Source of the DNA: Nocardia exalbida NBRC 100660 | GTDB lineage: Bacteria; Actinomycetota; Actinomycetes; Mycobacteriales; Mycobacteriaceae | DNA length: 34,118 nt | NCBI RefSeq assembly: GCF_000308575.1 | Contig: NZ_BAFZ01000044.1 | Location: 1 to 34,118 of the forward strand | Direction: 5' to 3' | Part shown: one piece after another, positions 19,268 to 25,406 of the stretch | Layout: each line of letters begins with the position of its first letter | How positions within the stretch are numbered: position 1 is the first letter of the stretch | The notes under the pieces: generated by a model | Database searches by the model: none | What the model saw: only the letters and a program-made list of their open reading frames with translations | What the model was told of the DNA's origin: nothing | Program-made: the position numbers and the translations under genes

Positions 19268-19601
19268 GCTGTGCGGAGCGGTGCTCGTGCCCGCCGTTCC
19301 GGGCCCGATCGCTGCGAATCAGCGGTAAATTTAGTGATGTAGATCACATGCTGAGAGTTTGCTGATTCCCGACAATTCGCCGAAATCCCAGGCACAATCT
19401 GCGGTGTCGCTGCTGTTGACCGGCTCGCATCCGGGGCGGCAGTTTCTCTATCTGGCTTGTCCTACTTGGAATTCGGCCGCGCCGGTAACACGCCCGGCGC
19501 GGGTGGTGGTGGCTCCACATCGGTGGCCGCTACTGATGCCATGTATTAGCCAGGCCGCCGATCGGCGGTCAGTCATCCGCGCCCATGGAAGGGGCGAGTA
19601 C
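19268..19601 (+). promoter_or_regulatory. Upstream region of the NlpC/P60 gene, with a Crp-type site
   Basis: This 334-base stretch has no convincing gene, although the hydrolase frame stays open through its 3' part. Its clearest element is GTGA-TGTAGA-TCAC at 19334-19347, in the context AGTGATGTAGATCACAT. This matches the Crp/GlxR pattern TGTGA-N6-TCACA in all but one outer base. The surrounding sequence is AT-richer than the chromosome. In mycobacteria and corynebacteria Crp-type regulators control several wall hydrolase and resuscitation genes, so control of the NlpC/P60 gene by cAMP is a reasonable inference. A leader of some 200 bases would follow; I could not fold it into a known riboswitch. 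Confidence 0.55.
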
Positions 19602-20153
19602 GTGCCGAGAAAATCGACGCACCGCATCGCACTCGGATTTCTGCTCTCCACCATCACGATCCTCCTGCTCGCCGGACCCGTCTGGGCCGACACCGGCAGC
19701 GCCTCCGGCATCGGGCCGGGCAGCGCCTCCTCCGGTTCGGCCTCGGGCAGCGGTCCCGGCGGTGACTCCGGCAGCGCCAGCGGCTCGGGCTTCCTACCGG
19801 TGCCGAGTGTGTTCGGCGTCGGCGCGCTGGCCGCGGCGACCACACAGATCGGCAAGCCCTACGAATGGGGCGGGACCGGCCCCTTCAGCTGGGACTGCTC
19901 GGGTCTCGTGCAGTGGGCGTACCGCCAGGTCGGCGTGAGCATTCCGCGGACCACCTGGCAGCAGGCGAAGGCGGGAGCGCCGGTGCCGCGGGGCTCGCTC
20001 TCGCTCGGCGACGTGGTGGTGCTGAACCAGGACGGTTCGCACGTCGGCATCTACGCGGGTAACGGACTGGTACTCAACGCCTATGACTGGGGTGTGCCGG
20101 TGGGCTACACCCCGCTCGACGAATTCGACATCTACGCCATCCGCCGCTTCTGA
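19602..20153 (+). CDS. Secreted NlpC/P60-family peptidoglycan hydrolase
   Basis: A secreted cysteine peptidase expected to cut peptide stems of peptidoglycan (D-Glu-mDAP bond in related RipA-type enzymes). The 183-residue product starts with a Sec signal peptide (VPRKSTHRIALGFLLST ... GPVWA, cleavage near residue 30). A low-complexity Gly/Ser/Ala linker follows (about 31-63), then the NlpC/P60 domain with nucleophile Cys99 in WDCSGLVQW, His147 in GSHVGIYAG and Asn159 as the third polar residue. GTG 19602 is chosen because a GGAAGGGG site lies upstream and the signal peptide begins directly; the open frame extends 81 codons further but without a signal-like start. It is convergent with galU. 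Confidence 0.88.
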   Translation: MPRKSTHRIALGFLLSTITILLLAGPVWADTGSASGIGPGSASSGSASGSGPGGDSGSASGSGFLPVPSVFGVGALAAATTQIGKPYEWGGTGPFSWDCSGLVQWAYRQVGVSIPRTTWQQAKAGAPVPRGSLSLGDVVVLNQDGSHVGIYAGNGLVLNAYDWGVPVGYTPLDEFDIYAIRRF

Positions 20154-20207
20154 GCGCGCACCCGGCGAGGGCACGCGACGCCGATCGCGGTCGCTCCCCG
20201 GGGATGG

Positions 20208-20241
20208 CACGGCCCCGGCCACCGGTGTGGTCGGGGCCGTG
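20208..20241. terminator. Bidirectional terminator between the NlpC/P60 gene and galU
   Basis: CACGGCCCCG-GCCAC (20208-20222), loop CGGT, GTGGT-CGGGGCCGTG (20227-20241) forms a 15-pair stem with a single G-U on the plus transcript. It lies between two convergent genes and can serve both. Confidence 0.8.
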
Positions 20242-20276
20242 TCGGCGAGTCGCTCGCCGCGGCCGGGGCCGGGAGG

Positions 20277-21164
20277 TCAGCCGTCGAGACCGTCGGCGAG
20301 GTCGCGAAGCGACGGTCCGTACTGCGGGTGCGCCAGCGCCGAGGCGAATTGCGCCACCAGGTAATCGGCCGGGTTGCCGGTGTCGTACCACCGGCCGCGG
20401 ATCACCTGGCCGAAGACCGGATTGTTCGCCGCGTGCACGTTGATCGCGTCGGTGAGGTACACCTCGCCGGTGCGGTGCTCGTACCACGCTTCGGTCTGCC
20501 TGCGCAGCTCCTCGATGATGCCGGGGGTGACGACGTAGCCGCCGATCGCGGCGAACGACGACGGCGCGTCCTTCGGTTTCGGCTTCTCCCGCAGTCCGGT
20601 GATGCGCAGCAGGCCGTTGCCCTGGTCGTCGGCGACCACCGGGACGCCGTAGCGCTGTGACTCGGCGGGATCCATCGGCATCAACGCCAGGACGGGTGCC
20701 CCGGTAGCCTCGTAGGCGTCGATGAGCTGCTGGGCGCGCGGTACCTCGGCGACGAACACGTCGTCCGGCCACAGCACCAGCATCGGTTCGTCGCCGAGAT
20801 TGCGGGCGGCGTTGAGCACCGGGGTGCCGTTGCCGTACGGCCCGTGCTGGTCGAGGTAGGTGATGTGGCCGAGCCGGGACAGTTCGCCGACCTCCTCGAC
20901 GGCGTCGGCGAAGGCGGTCTTGCCGTCCGCGCGCAGCTGGGCCACCAGCGCCGGGTTGGGGCGGAAGTGGTCCTGGATCAATGATTTCCCGCTGCTGACC
21001 ACGATGGTGATGTCGGTGATGCCCGAAGCGACCAGCTCGCGGACGGTGTGCTCGATCACCGGCTTGTCGCCGACCGGCAGCATCTCCTTGGGGATGGCCT
21101 TGGTCAGCGGAAGCAGACGGGAGCCGATACCTGCGGCCGGGATGACGGCCTTGCGGATATTCAT
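20277..21164 (-). CDS. galU: UTP--glucose-1-phosphate uridylyltransferase GalU
   Basis: Makes UDP-glucose from UTP and glucose-1-phosphate for trehalose, glycogen and cell-envelope glycans. The 295-residue protein has the nucleotidyltransferase start KAVIPAAGIGSRLLPLTK (signature GxGxR), IPKEMLPVGDKPVIEHTV, GPYGNGTPVLNA, LWPDDVF with the metal-binding Asp, REKPKP, FAAIGGYV and WYDTGNP. All are in the order of bacterial GalU. ATG 21164 is chosen because the family motif follows directly; in-frame GTG 21179 or ATG 21176 would add four or five residues. It is isolated from other sugar-nucleotide genes, and divergent from dinB1. Confidence 0.9.
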   Translation of the reverse strand: MNIRKAVIPAAGIGSRLLPLTKAIPKEMLPVGDKPVIEHTVRELVASGITDITIVVSSGKSLIQDHFRPNPALVAQLRADGKTAFADAVEEVGELSRLGHITYLDQHGPYGNGTPVLNAARNLGDEPMLVLWPDDVFVAEVPRAQQLIDAYEATGAPVLALMPMDPAESQRYGVPVVADDQGNGLLRITGLREKPKPKDAPSSFAAIGGYVVTPGIIEELRRQTEAWYEHRTGEVYLTDAINVHAANNPVFGQVIRGRWYDTGNPADYLVAQFASALAHPQYGPSLRDLADGLDG

Positions 21165-21419
21165 GCGTCCGATCATCACATATCGGACCGGGCGCCGAGC
21201 TCCCTCCCCGCGGCACGTCGACAGTTATTTCAGGACTGTCGAGTACCGGGGCAGGCGCGGAAAAGGGCAGATCAAGGCCGGTGCGGTGAGACGGAGGGGC
21301 ACCCGGAGGCGAAGGGAGACGAGCCGCGATACCGGCAGGTAACCGGTAGCTAGCACACAGCCACCCGACAGCGTCACCGCCTGCTCCGAGCTGTCGGTGG
21401 GCGGGCGTACATTGCACCC
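21165..21419. promoter_or_regulatory. galU-dinB1 divergent control region with two dyads
   Basis: This stretch between the divergent genes has no gene of its own. At 21218-21242 TCGACAGT-N9-ACTGTCGA forms a perfect 8+8 dyad with an AT-rich centre, 54 bases upstream of galU. At 21365-21397 CCGACAGC and GCTGTCGG form a second 8+8 dyad that would overlap the -35 region of the dinB1-side promoter. The two dyads share the core CGACAG/CTGTCG, so one regulator could bind both. TACATT at 21408-21413 is a -10 candidate. I found no LexA-type SOS box (TCGAAC-N4-GTTCGA). Confidence 0.5.
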
Positions 21420-21500
21420 GTGCGTACCGAGAGACCGAGCGTCGAGCGCGCGGCCGCGCCGTCGACCGGATCGGGACGGCGCGCGGGGACGGCTCGGTGA
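21420..21500 (+). CDS. Putative 26-codon leaderless upstream frame of dinB1
   Basis: GTG 21420 stands six bases after TACATT (21408-21413), the spacing expected when the transcript starts at the start codon. The frame has 26 codons, six of them Arg, with no Cys and no recognisable domain. It ends in TGA at 21498-21500, which overlaps the dinB1 start as GTGA. Ribosomes that finish the short frame would be in place to start dinB1, which itself has no good ribosome site. The geometry is seen directly; translation and a regulatory role are inference. Confidence 0.45.
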   Translation: MRTERPSVERAAAPSTGSGRRAGTAR

Positions 21501-22897
21501 GCCCGCGGCCTCTTCCGGCGTTCGCCGACGCGGACAGCGTCGCCCGCCGCTGGGTTCTGCATATAGATATGGACGCGTTCTTCGCCTCGGTCGAACAGCT
21601 GACCCGGCCGACGTTGCGCGGCAGGCCGGTGCTGGTCGGCGGAACCGGTGGCCGCGGGGTCGTCGCCGGAGCCAGCTACGAGGCGCGGGTCTTCGGCGCC
21701 CGCTCGGCGATGCCGATGCATCAGGCGCGCAGGCTGGTCGGTGTCACCGCGGTGGTGGTGCCGCCGCGCGGGGCGGTCTACGGGATGGTCAGCGGGCAGG
21801 TCTTCGACGCGCTGCGCAGCCGGATCCCGGTGCTGGAGACGCTGTCGTACGACGAGGCGTTCGGCGAGCCCGCCGAGCTGGCGGGCGCGACGGTCGCGCG
21901 GGTGCACGCGTTCTGCGAGGAGTTGCGCGCGGTGGTGCGCGAGCGAACCGGGCTGACCGCCTCGGTGGGCGCCGGCACCGGTAAGCAGCTGGCCAAGATC
22001 GCCTCCGGCTTGGCCAAACCCGATGGGGTGCGGGTGATCTCGCCGGTCGAGCAGCCGCGTCTGCTGGCGGGGCTGCCGGTGCGCAAGTTGTGGGGCATCG
22101 GGCCGGTCGCGGAGGGCAGATTGCGTTCGCTGGGCATCGAGACGGTGGGCGCTTTCGCCGCCCTGCCGGAGTCGGAGGCGATGTCGATCCTCGGCGGCAG
22201 TGTGGGCGCCGCGCTGCACCGGCTGGCGCGCGGCATCGATGACCGTCCGGTCGCCGAACGCACCGAGGCCAAGCAGATCAGCGCCGAGACCACCTACGAG
22301 ACCGACATCGTCAGCCTCGAGCAGTTGCGCCCGGCTATCGAGGACATGGCCGCGGCGGCGCACCGGCGCCTCACCGGCGACGGGCGCGCGGCGCGCACGG
22401 TGGTGCTCAAACTGAAGAAGTCCGATATGAGCATCGTCACCCGCTCCTTCACCCTGCCGTACGCCACCGAGGACCTGGCCACCCTCGCCGCCGCCGCGCA
22501 ACGTTCCGCGCTCGACCCGCGGGAACTGGGCCCGATCCGTCTCGTCGGGGTCGGCTACGGCGGCCTGTCGACGATCCGCCAGGAGTCGTTGTTCCCCGAA
22601 CTGGATCGCGGCACGGCCGCCGAGGTCGTCACGGCGCAGCCGGAAGCCGAGCCCTCGCACTCCGCCGGACTCGGCGATGCCCCGCAGATCAGCGCGCCCA
22701 CCTTGCCGGTGGCCGTCTGGCATCCGGGCATGGACGTGACCCATCCCGAGCACGGCCACGGCTGGGTGCAGGGCGCGGGGCTCGGCGTGGTGACCGTTCG
22801 CTTCGAAACCCGTTCCACCGGTCCGGGTCCCGCGCGTACCTTCGCCGCCGACGATGCCGCGCTCACCCGGGCCGATCCGCTGCGCAGCCTGCTCTGA
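21497..22897 (+). CDS. dinB: Y-family DNA polymerase IV (DinB1/DinX type)
   Basis: A translesion polymerase of the Y family. The 466 residues contain [11 protein letters not shown] with metal-binding Asp24 and Asp26, SYDEAF with Asp119 and Glu120, the helix-hairpin-helix region [12 protein letters not shown] near residue 197 and the little-finger domain with VKLKKSD-like [11 protein letters not shown] beta-clamp binding motif QESLF lies at 362-366. The extended C-terminus with [13 protein letters not shown] and [13 protein letters not shown] is typical of the mycobacterial DinB1 (Rv1537), which also follows ileS. No LexA box is visible, so DNA-damage induction through SOS is not supported. 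The start is GTG 21497, overlapping the upstream short frame. Confidence 0.93.
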   Translation: MSPRPLPAFADADSVARRWVLHIDMDAFFASVEQLTRPTLRGRPVLVGGTGGRGVVAGASYEARVFGARSAMPMHQARRLVGVTAVVVPPRGAVYGMVSGQVFDALRSRIPVLETLSYDEAFGEPAELAGATVARVHAFCEELRAVVRERTGLTASVGAGTGKQLAKIASGLAKPDGVRVISPVEQPRLLAGLPVRKLWGIGPVAEGRLRSLGIETVGAFAALPESEAMSILGGSVGAALHRLARGIDDRPVAERTEAKQISAETTYETDIVSLEQLRPAIEDMAAAAHRRLTGDGRAARTVVLKLKKSDMSIVTRSFTLPYATEDLATLAAAAQRSALDPRELGPIRLVGVGYGGLSTIRQESLFPELDRGTAAEVVTAQPEAEPSHSAGLGDAPQISAPTLPVAVWHPGMDVTHPEHGHGWVQGAGLGVVTVRFETRSTGPGPARTFAADDAALTRADPLRSLL

Positions 22898-22930
22898 CGG
22901 CCGGGCCCGCGGCTCGACATCGCCCGGCCG
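22898..22930 (+). terminator. Probable terminator of dinB1
   Basis: CGGCCGGGC (22898-22906) and GCCCGGCCG (22922-22930) form a 9-pair perfect stem with a 15-base loop, starting right at the dinB1 stop. No T-run follows. Confidence 0.55.
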
Positions 22931-22947
22931 GGCGCGTACGTTCGCTG

Positions 22948-23006
22948 CCGACGACCATCGTCGGTCCGTGTGGATCTTCGGCGGCGCCGCCCGGTGCCGG
23001 TAGCCT
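22948..23006 (+). promoter_or_regulatory. Promoter region of the MTB12-like lipoprotein, with a dyad
   Basis: CCGACGA-CCA-TCGTCGG (22948-22964) is a perfect 7+7 dyad. TAGCCT at 23001-23006 is a TANNNT -10 candidate that ends eight bases before GTG 23015. The dyad lies about 37 bases upstream of the -10 box, in the position of an activator or repressor site. A -35 box is not clear. Confidence 0.4.
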
Positions 23007-23014
23007 GGGACCTC

Positions 23015-23095
23015 GTGCAGCGCCGCCGGTTCGGGTGGCGGCTGTCAAGGTGGAACACGACACGGACCTCTCGAACGCAAAGGACGAGCAGTTGA
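23015..23095 (+). CDS. Putative 26-codon leaderless upstream frame of the lipoprotein gene
   Basis: GTG 23015 lies eight bases after the TAGCCT -10 candidate, so the transcript could begin at or next to it. The frame has 26 codons with eight Arg and two Trp. It ends in TGA at 23093-23095, overlapping the lipoprotein start as TTGA. The arrangement repeats that of dinB1: same length, Arg-rich, stop overlapping the start of the next gene. Function is unknown; translational coupling or attenuation is inference. It could be chance, since open frames are common in GC-rich DNA. Confidence 0.42.
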   Translation: MQRRRFGWRLSRWNTTRTSRTQRTSS

Positions 23096-23592
23096 AGCTT
23101 CGTAAGACTGGACGCATCGCGATCGCCGGCCTGGCCATCGTCGCCGCGCTTGGCCTGACCGCCTGCGGTGGCGACGACAAGGACAGCAAGCCCGCCGCCA
23201 AGACGTCGACCAGCGCCAAGGCGTCGGCGACCGCGAGCGCGAACCTGCCGCCGGTCCCGACTCCCGCGGAGCTGAACACCGCCCTCTCCCGTGCGCTGGA
23301 CCCGTCGGTGCCGGCCTCCGAGAAGCTGGACAACGTCCAGGGCGCCGAAGCCGATCCGACGCTGCCGGACCGCCTGTCCCAGGCCGCGGCGGGCGCCGAC
23401 GTGAAGATCGAGGTCACCGACGTCACCTCGTTCGGCGACAGCGTGAACGCGAAGGCCAAGTTCATCCTCAACGGCCAGGAGAACATCGTCGACGTGCCGT
23501 TCGTCGCCGACAACGGCAAGTGGAAGATCCAGAAGGCGTGGGCCTGCACCATGCTGACCAACCTCGGCCAGCAGTCGGCGGCCTGCAGCTGA
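23092..23592 (+). CDS. MTB12-like secreted lipoprotein
   Basis: A 166-residue lipoprotein. With the TTG start at 23092 the product begins with KLRKTGR, a hydrophobic stretch and the lipobox LTAC with Cys25, then a Lys/Ser/Ala-rich disordered part (to about 55). A compact domain with PAELNTALSRALDPSVPA and NGKWKIQKAWAC follows. The domain resembles the low-molecular-weight antigen MTB12/CFP-2 of mycobacteria (Rv2376c) by eye; this is a similarity call, not a search result. Two more Cys near the end (ACTM and AACS) may form a disulfide. AAAGGACGAG stands before the TTG; in-frame GTG 23035 or 23050 would add a non-signal-like N-terminus. Confidence 0.7.
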   Translation: MKLRKTGRIAIAGLAIVAALGLTACGGDDKDSKPAAKTSTSAKASATASANLPPVPTPAELNTALSRALDPSVPASEKLDNVQGAEADPTLPDRLSQAAAGADVKIEVTDVTSFGDSVNAKAKFILNGQENIVDVPFVADNGKWKIQKAWACTMLTNLGQQSAACS

Positions 23593-23608
23593 GTTCGCAC
23601 CACCGGCC

Positions 23609-23656
23609 GGGCCGGTCGCCGGGATTCGTCCCCGCGACCGGCCCGTCGTCGTTTTC
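23609..23656 (+). terminator. Intrinsic terminator with TTCG loop
   Basis: GGGCCGGTCGC (23609-23619) pairs with GCGACCGGCCC (23634-23644). Beyond one C-C mismatch the stem continues as GGGA/TCCC around a TTCG tetraloop (23625-23628). GTTTTC follows at 23651-23656. This is the most classical terminator in the window and ends the lipoprotein transcript ahead of convergent vapC. Confidence 0.88.
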
Positions 23657-23709
23657 GAAAGAGCTGGTTGTTCGGCGTCGGCCTCATGGGTCGGTGCGCC
23701 GCCGGACTT

Positions 23710-24102
23710 CTATAACTTCAGCACTTTCAGGTCGGGCATCGCATCGTAATCACCGTCCTGGGTCACGATCGGAATGTCGTGTGCCAGCGCGGTCGCCGCG
23801 ATCCAACTGTCATTGATCGGCACCTTGCGTCCGGCGGCCCGCAGGCGCGCGACCAGCAACGCCCACTGCTCCGAAACGGTCTCGTCTACCTCGAGTGGCT
23901 GAAACCGCTGGGCCAGCTGGTAGGTCGCCAGCCTCCGGGCCGATACCTCGGGGCCGGCGGCCTGCAGCACCCCGAGGCGGAGTTCACCGAGAGTGACAAC
24001 CGAGACACCCCATTCGTACCCGTCGAATCGTGCCGGGTCGAAACGTTCCGCCTCGAGGCCGATGAATATCGACGTGTCGGCCAGGGCGCGTTGGTCGTTC
24101 AC
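23710..24102 (-). CDS. vapC: VapC-type PIN-domain toxin
   Basis: A ribonuclease toxin of a type II toxin-antitoxin pair. The 130-residue PIN domain has the acidic site residues Asp9 (LADTSIFIG), Glu40 (VTLGELRLG), Asp98 (INDSWIAATAL) and Asp116 (VTQDGDYD), all of which are intact. The target RNA cannot be told from sequence; many VapC toxins cut tRNA or rRNA. GTG 24102 overlaps the vapB stop as GTGA, with a second in-frame GTG at 24105 as the alternative. It lies downstream of its antitoxin and is convergent with the lipoprotein gene behind a strong terminator. Confidence 0.9.
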   Translation of the reverse strand: MNDQRALADTSIFIGLEAERFDPARFDGYEWGVSVVTLGELRLGVLQAAGPEVSARRLATYQLAQRFQPLEVDETVSEQWALLVARLRAAGRKVPINDSWIAATALAHDIPIVTQDGDYDAMPDLKVLKL

Positions 24103-24353
24103 CACGGCAGGTCGTCCGTCGTCTCGGACAATGTCTGACGGAGTTCTTCCCGTAGGCCCGTAGTATCCGGCCCCAGGCGAACCAGTTCACGCAGGACCTC
24201 CGCGGCGGGTACCCACTGTCGCCGCCGCGGCAACGGAATGATCTTCGCGACCGGCCGGTTGTCCTTGAGGATCTCGATCTCCTCGCCGGCCTCGACACGG
24301 CGCAGCACGTCGGCGGTGTGATTTCGCAGGTCGCGAGCAGGAAGCGCGGTCAT
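24099..24353 (-). CDS. vapB: VapB-type antitoxin of the Phd/YefM family
   Basis: An antitoxin of 84 residues that should bind and inhibit VapC and repress its own promoter. The N-terminal DNA-binding Phd/YefM domain reads ALPARDLRNHTADVLRRVEAG followed by EIEILKDNRPVAKIIPLP. The C-terminal toxin-binding part is acidic and polar, ending TTDDLPW. ATG 24353 is chosen because the conserved domain starts directly after it. A longer frame from 24413 would run through the operator and promoter, which argues against it. There is no Shine-Dalgarno site; the transcript is probably leaderless. Confidence 0.88.
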   Translation of the reverse strand: MTALPARDLRNHTADVLRRVEAGEEIEILKDNRPVAKIIPLPRRRQWVPAAEVLRELVRLGPDTTGLREELRQTLSETTDDLPW

Positions 24354-24354
24354 T

Positions 24355-24388
24355 CTACGATCGTAGTCATATGCTACGCCTGTAGCAA
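24355..24388 (-). promoter_or_regulatory. vapBC promoter with double CTAC-N4-GTAG operator
   Basis: On the minus strand TTGCTA (24388-24383) and TACGAT (24365-24360) form a -35/-10 pair with a 17-base spacer, and the vapB ATG follows six bases later. Two palindromes of the same type overlap these boxes: CTACGATCGTAG (24355-24366, perfect 12 bases, on the -10) and CTACGCCTGTAG (24374-24385, on the -35). Their centres are 19 bases apart, about two helical turns. This is what a cooperative autorepressor of the Phd/VapB kind would use. Confidence 0.7.
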
Positions 24389-24397
24389 TTATCCGCC

Positions 24398-24411
24398 GGA
24401 GGCGCGCCTCC
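24398..24411. terminator. 14-base palindrome between rarD and vapB
   Basis: GGAGGCGCGCCTCC is a perfect palindrome in the 79-base gap between the end of rarD and the vapB start. As RNA it would form a short stem with a CGCG loop and may end the rarD transcript before the vapB promoter; no T-run follows. Confidence 0.4.
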
Positions 24412-24432
24412 ACATCGCTTGGAGGACATAGC

Positions 24433-25371
24433 TCACAGGGTGGTCCGAGTTTCGCTCGCGGGTGGGCCTGTGGTGGTGGCGACGCGCGATGTGCGCCGCG
24501 CCCGCCGGGCTCGCAGCAGCGCTTCGGTGGTGAAGATCGCCAGCGCGGCCCAGATCAGCGCGAAACCGGCCCATCGCGAGGCGGGCATCGGCTCGTGCGC
24601 GACGGCGACGCCCCAGGCCATCTGGAGCGCCGGGGTCAGGTATTGCAGCAGGCCCATGGTGGACAGCGCGACGCGCTGAGCCGCGACGGCGAACAGCAGC
24701 AGCGGGACGAGGGTGACCGGTCCGGTGGCCGCCATCAGCGCGGTGTGCGCGGGGCCGGAAGCGAATTCGCTGTGCCCGGTGATCGCCAGAGCGACGGCGA
24801 ACGCCAGCGCGAAGGGCGCGGCGACGATGCCCTCGGCGGCGATGCCGCGCAGCGCGTCCAGCGGGATCACCTTCTTCACCAGGCCGTAGGTGGCGAACGA
24901 ACAGGCCAGGGCCAGGGCGATGACCGGCGGCCTGCCGTAGTCGACGGTGAGCACGGCCACCGCGCCCGCGCCGAGGGCCAGGGCGGCCCACTGGGCGCCG
25001 GTCAGCCGTTCGCGGAAGATCACCACCCCGAACGCGACGGTCACCAGCGGGTTGATGAAGTAGCCGAGCGCGCATTCCACCACGTGCCCCGAGGTGACGC
25101 CGTAGACGTACACGCCCCAGTTGAGCGCGATCGCGGCGGACGCGACGGCGGCCAGGCGCCAGACGCGGCCGCCGATGCCGCGCAACTCGCGTATCCGGCC
25201 GCTCACGGCGAGCACCGCGAGCACGACGACCAGCGTCCAGACGATCCGCTGCGCCACCACCTCACCCGGACTGGCGAACGCCAGCAAACCGAAGAACGCG
25301 GGGAAAAGTCCCCACAAGAAGTACGCGCTCGCTCCGAACGCTGCACCGGGGATGGACCTGCTTCGCCGCAC
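24433..25371 (-). CDS. rarD: RarD-like EamA-family permease
   Basis: A membrane transporter of the drug/metabolite superfamily with ten hydrophobic segments over 312 residues. The RarD subfamily shows in the start GASAYFLWGLFPAFFGLL, in NWGVYVYGVTSGHVVECALGYFINPL near residue 83, and in GLLQYLTPALQ near 240. RarD was named for a chloramphenicol-sensitivity phenotype in Pseudomonas; the true substrate is unknown. GTG 25371 has no ribosome site but lies seven bases after TACGTT (minus strand 25384-25379), so a leaderless transcript is likely. It is divergent from ctpE with only 35 bases between the start codons. Confidence 0.87.
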   Translation of the reverse strand: MRRSRSIPGAAFGASAYFLWGLFPAFFGLLAFASPGEVVAQRIVWTLVVVLAVLAVSGRIRELRGIGGRVWRLAAVASAAIALNWGVYVYGVTSGHVVECALGYFINPLVTVAFGVVIFRERLTGAQWAALALGAGAVAVLTVDYGRPPVIALALACSFATYGLVKKVIPLDALRGIAAEGIVAAPFALAFAVALAITGHSEFASGPAHTALMAATGPVTLVPLLLFAVAAQRVALSTMGLLQYLTPALQMAWGVAVAHEPMPASRWAGFALIWAALAIFTTEALLRARRARRTSRVATTTGPPASETRTTL

Positions 25372-25406
25372 GAGGACGAACGTAGTTGTCCCGTAGCCTT
25401 GCGGTC
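25372..25406. promoter_or_regulatory. Overlapping divergent promoters of rarD and ctpE
   Basis: Rightward TAGCCT (25394-25399) ends seven bases before the ctpE ATG 25407. Leftward TACGTT (25384-25379) ends seven bases before the rarD GTG 25371. Only nine bases separate the two -10 boxes, so each -35 region would fall on the other gene's start codon. Both genes lack ribosome sites. The arrangement suggests that the two promoters cannot be occupied at once. Confidence 0.5.

Noticed and set aside
19359..19601. An N-terminal extension of 81 residues on the NlpC/P60 protein
   Set aside because: A proper signal peptide begins at GTG 19602 with a good ribosome site. The extension would bury it and shows no protein-like pattern.
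19268..19601. A c-di-AMP (ydaO) riboswitch before the NlpC/P60 gene
   Set aside because: Such riboswitches often control these hydrolases in actinobacteria and the leader is long, but I could not match the conserved helices by eye. Only a covariance-model search could decide.
21165..21496. A LexA-type SOS box before dinB1
   Set aside because: No TCGAAC-N4-GTTCGA-like sequence is present. The dyads there have a different core and spacing.
24354..24413. A longer vapB starting at 24413
   Set aside because: It would translate the promoter and operator; the Phd/YefM domain starts right after ATG 24353.
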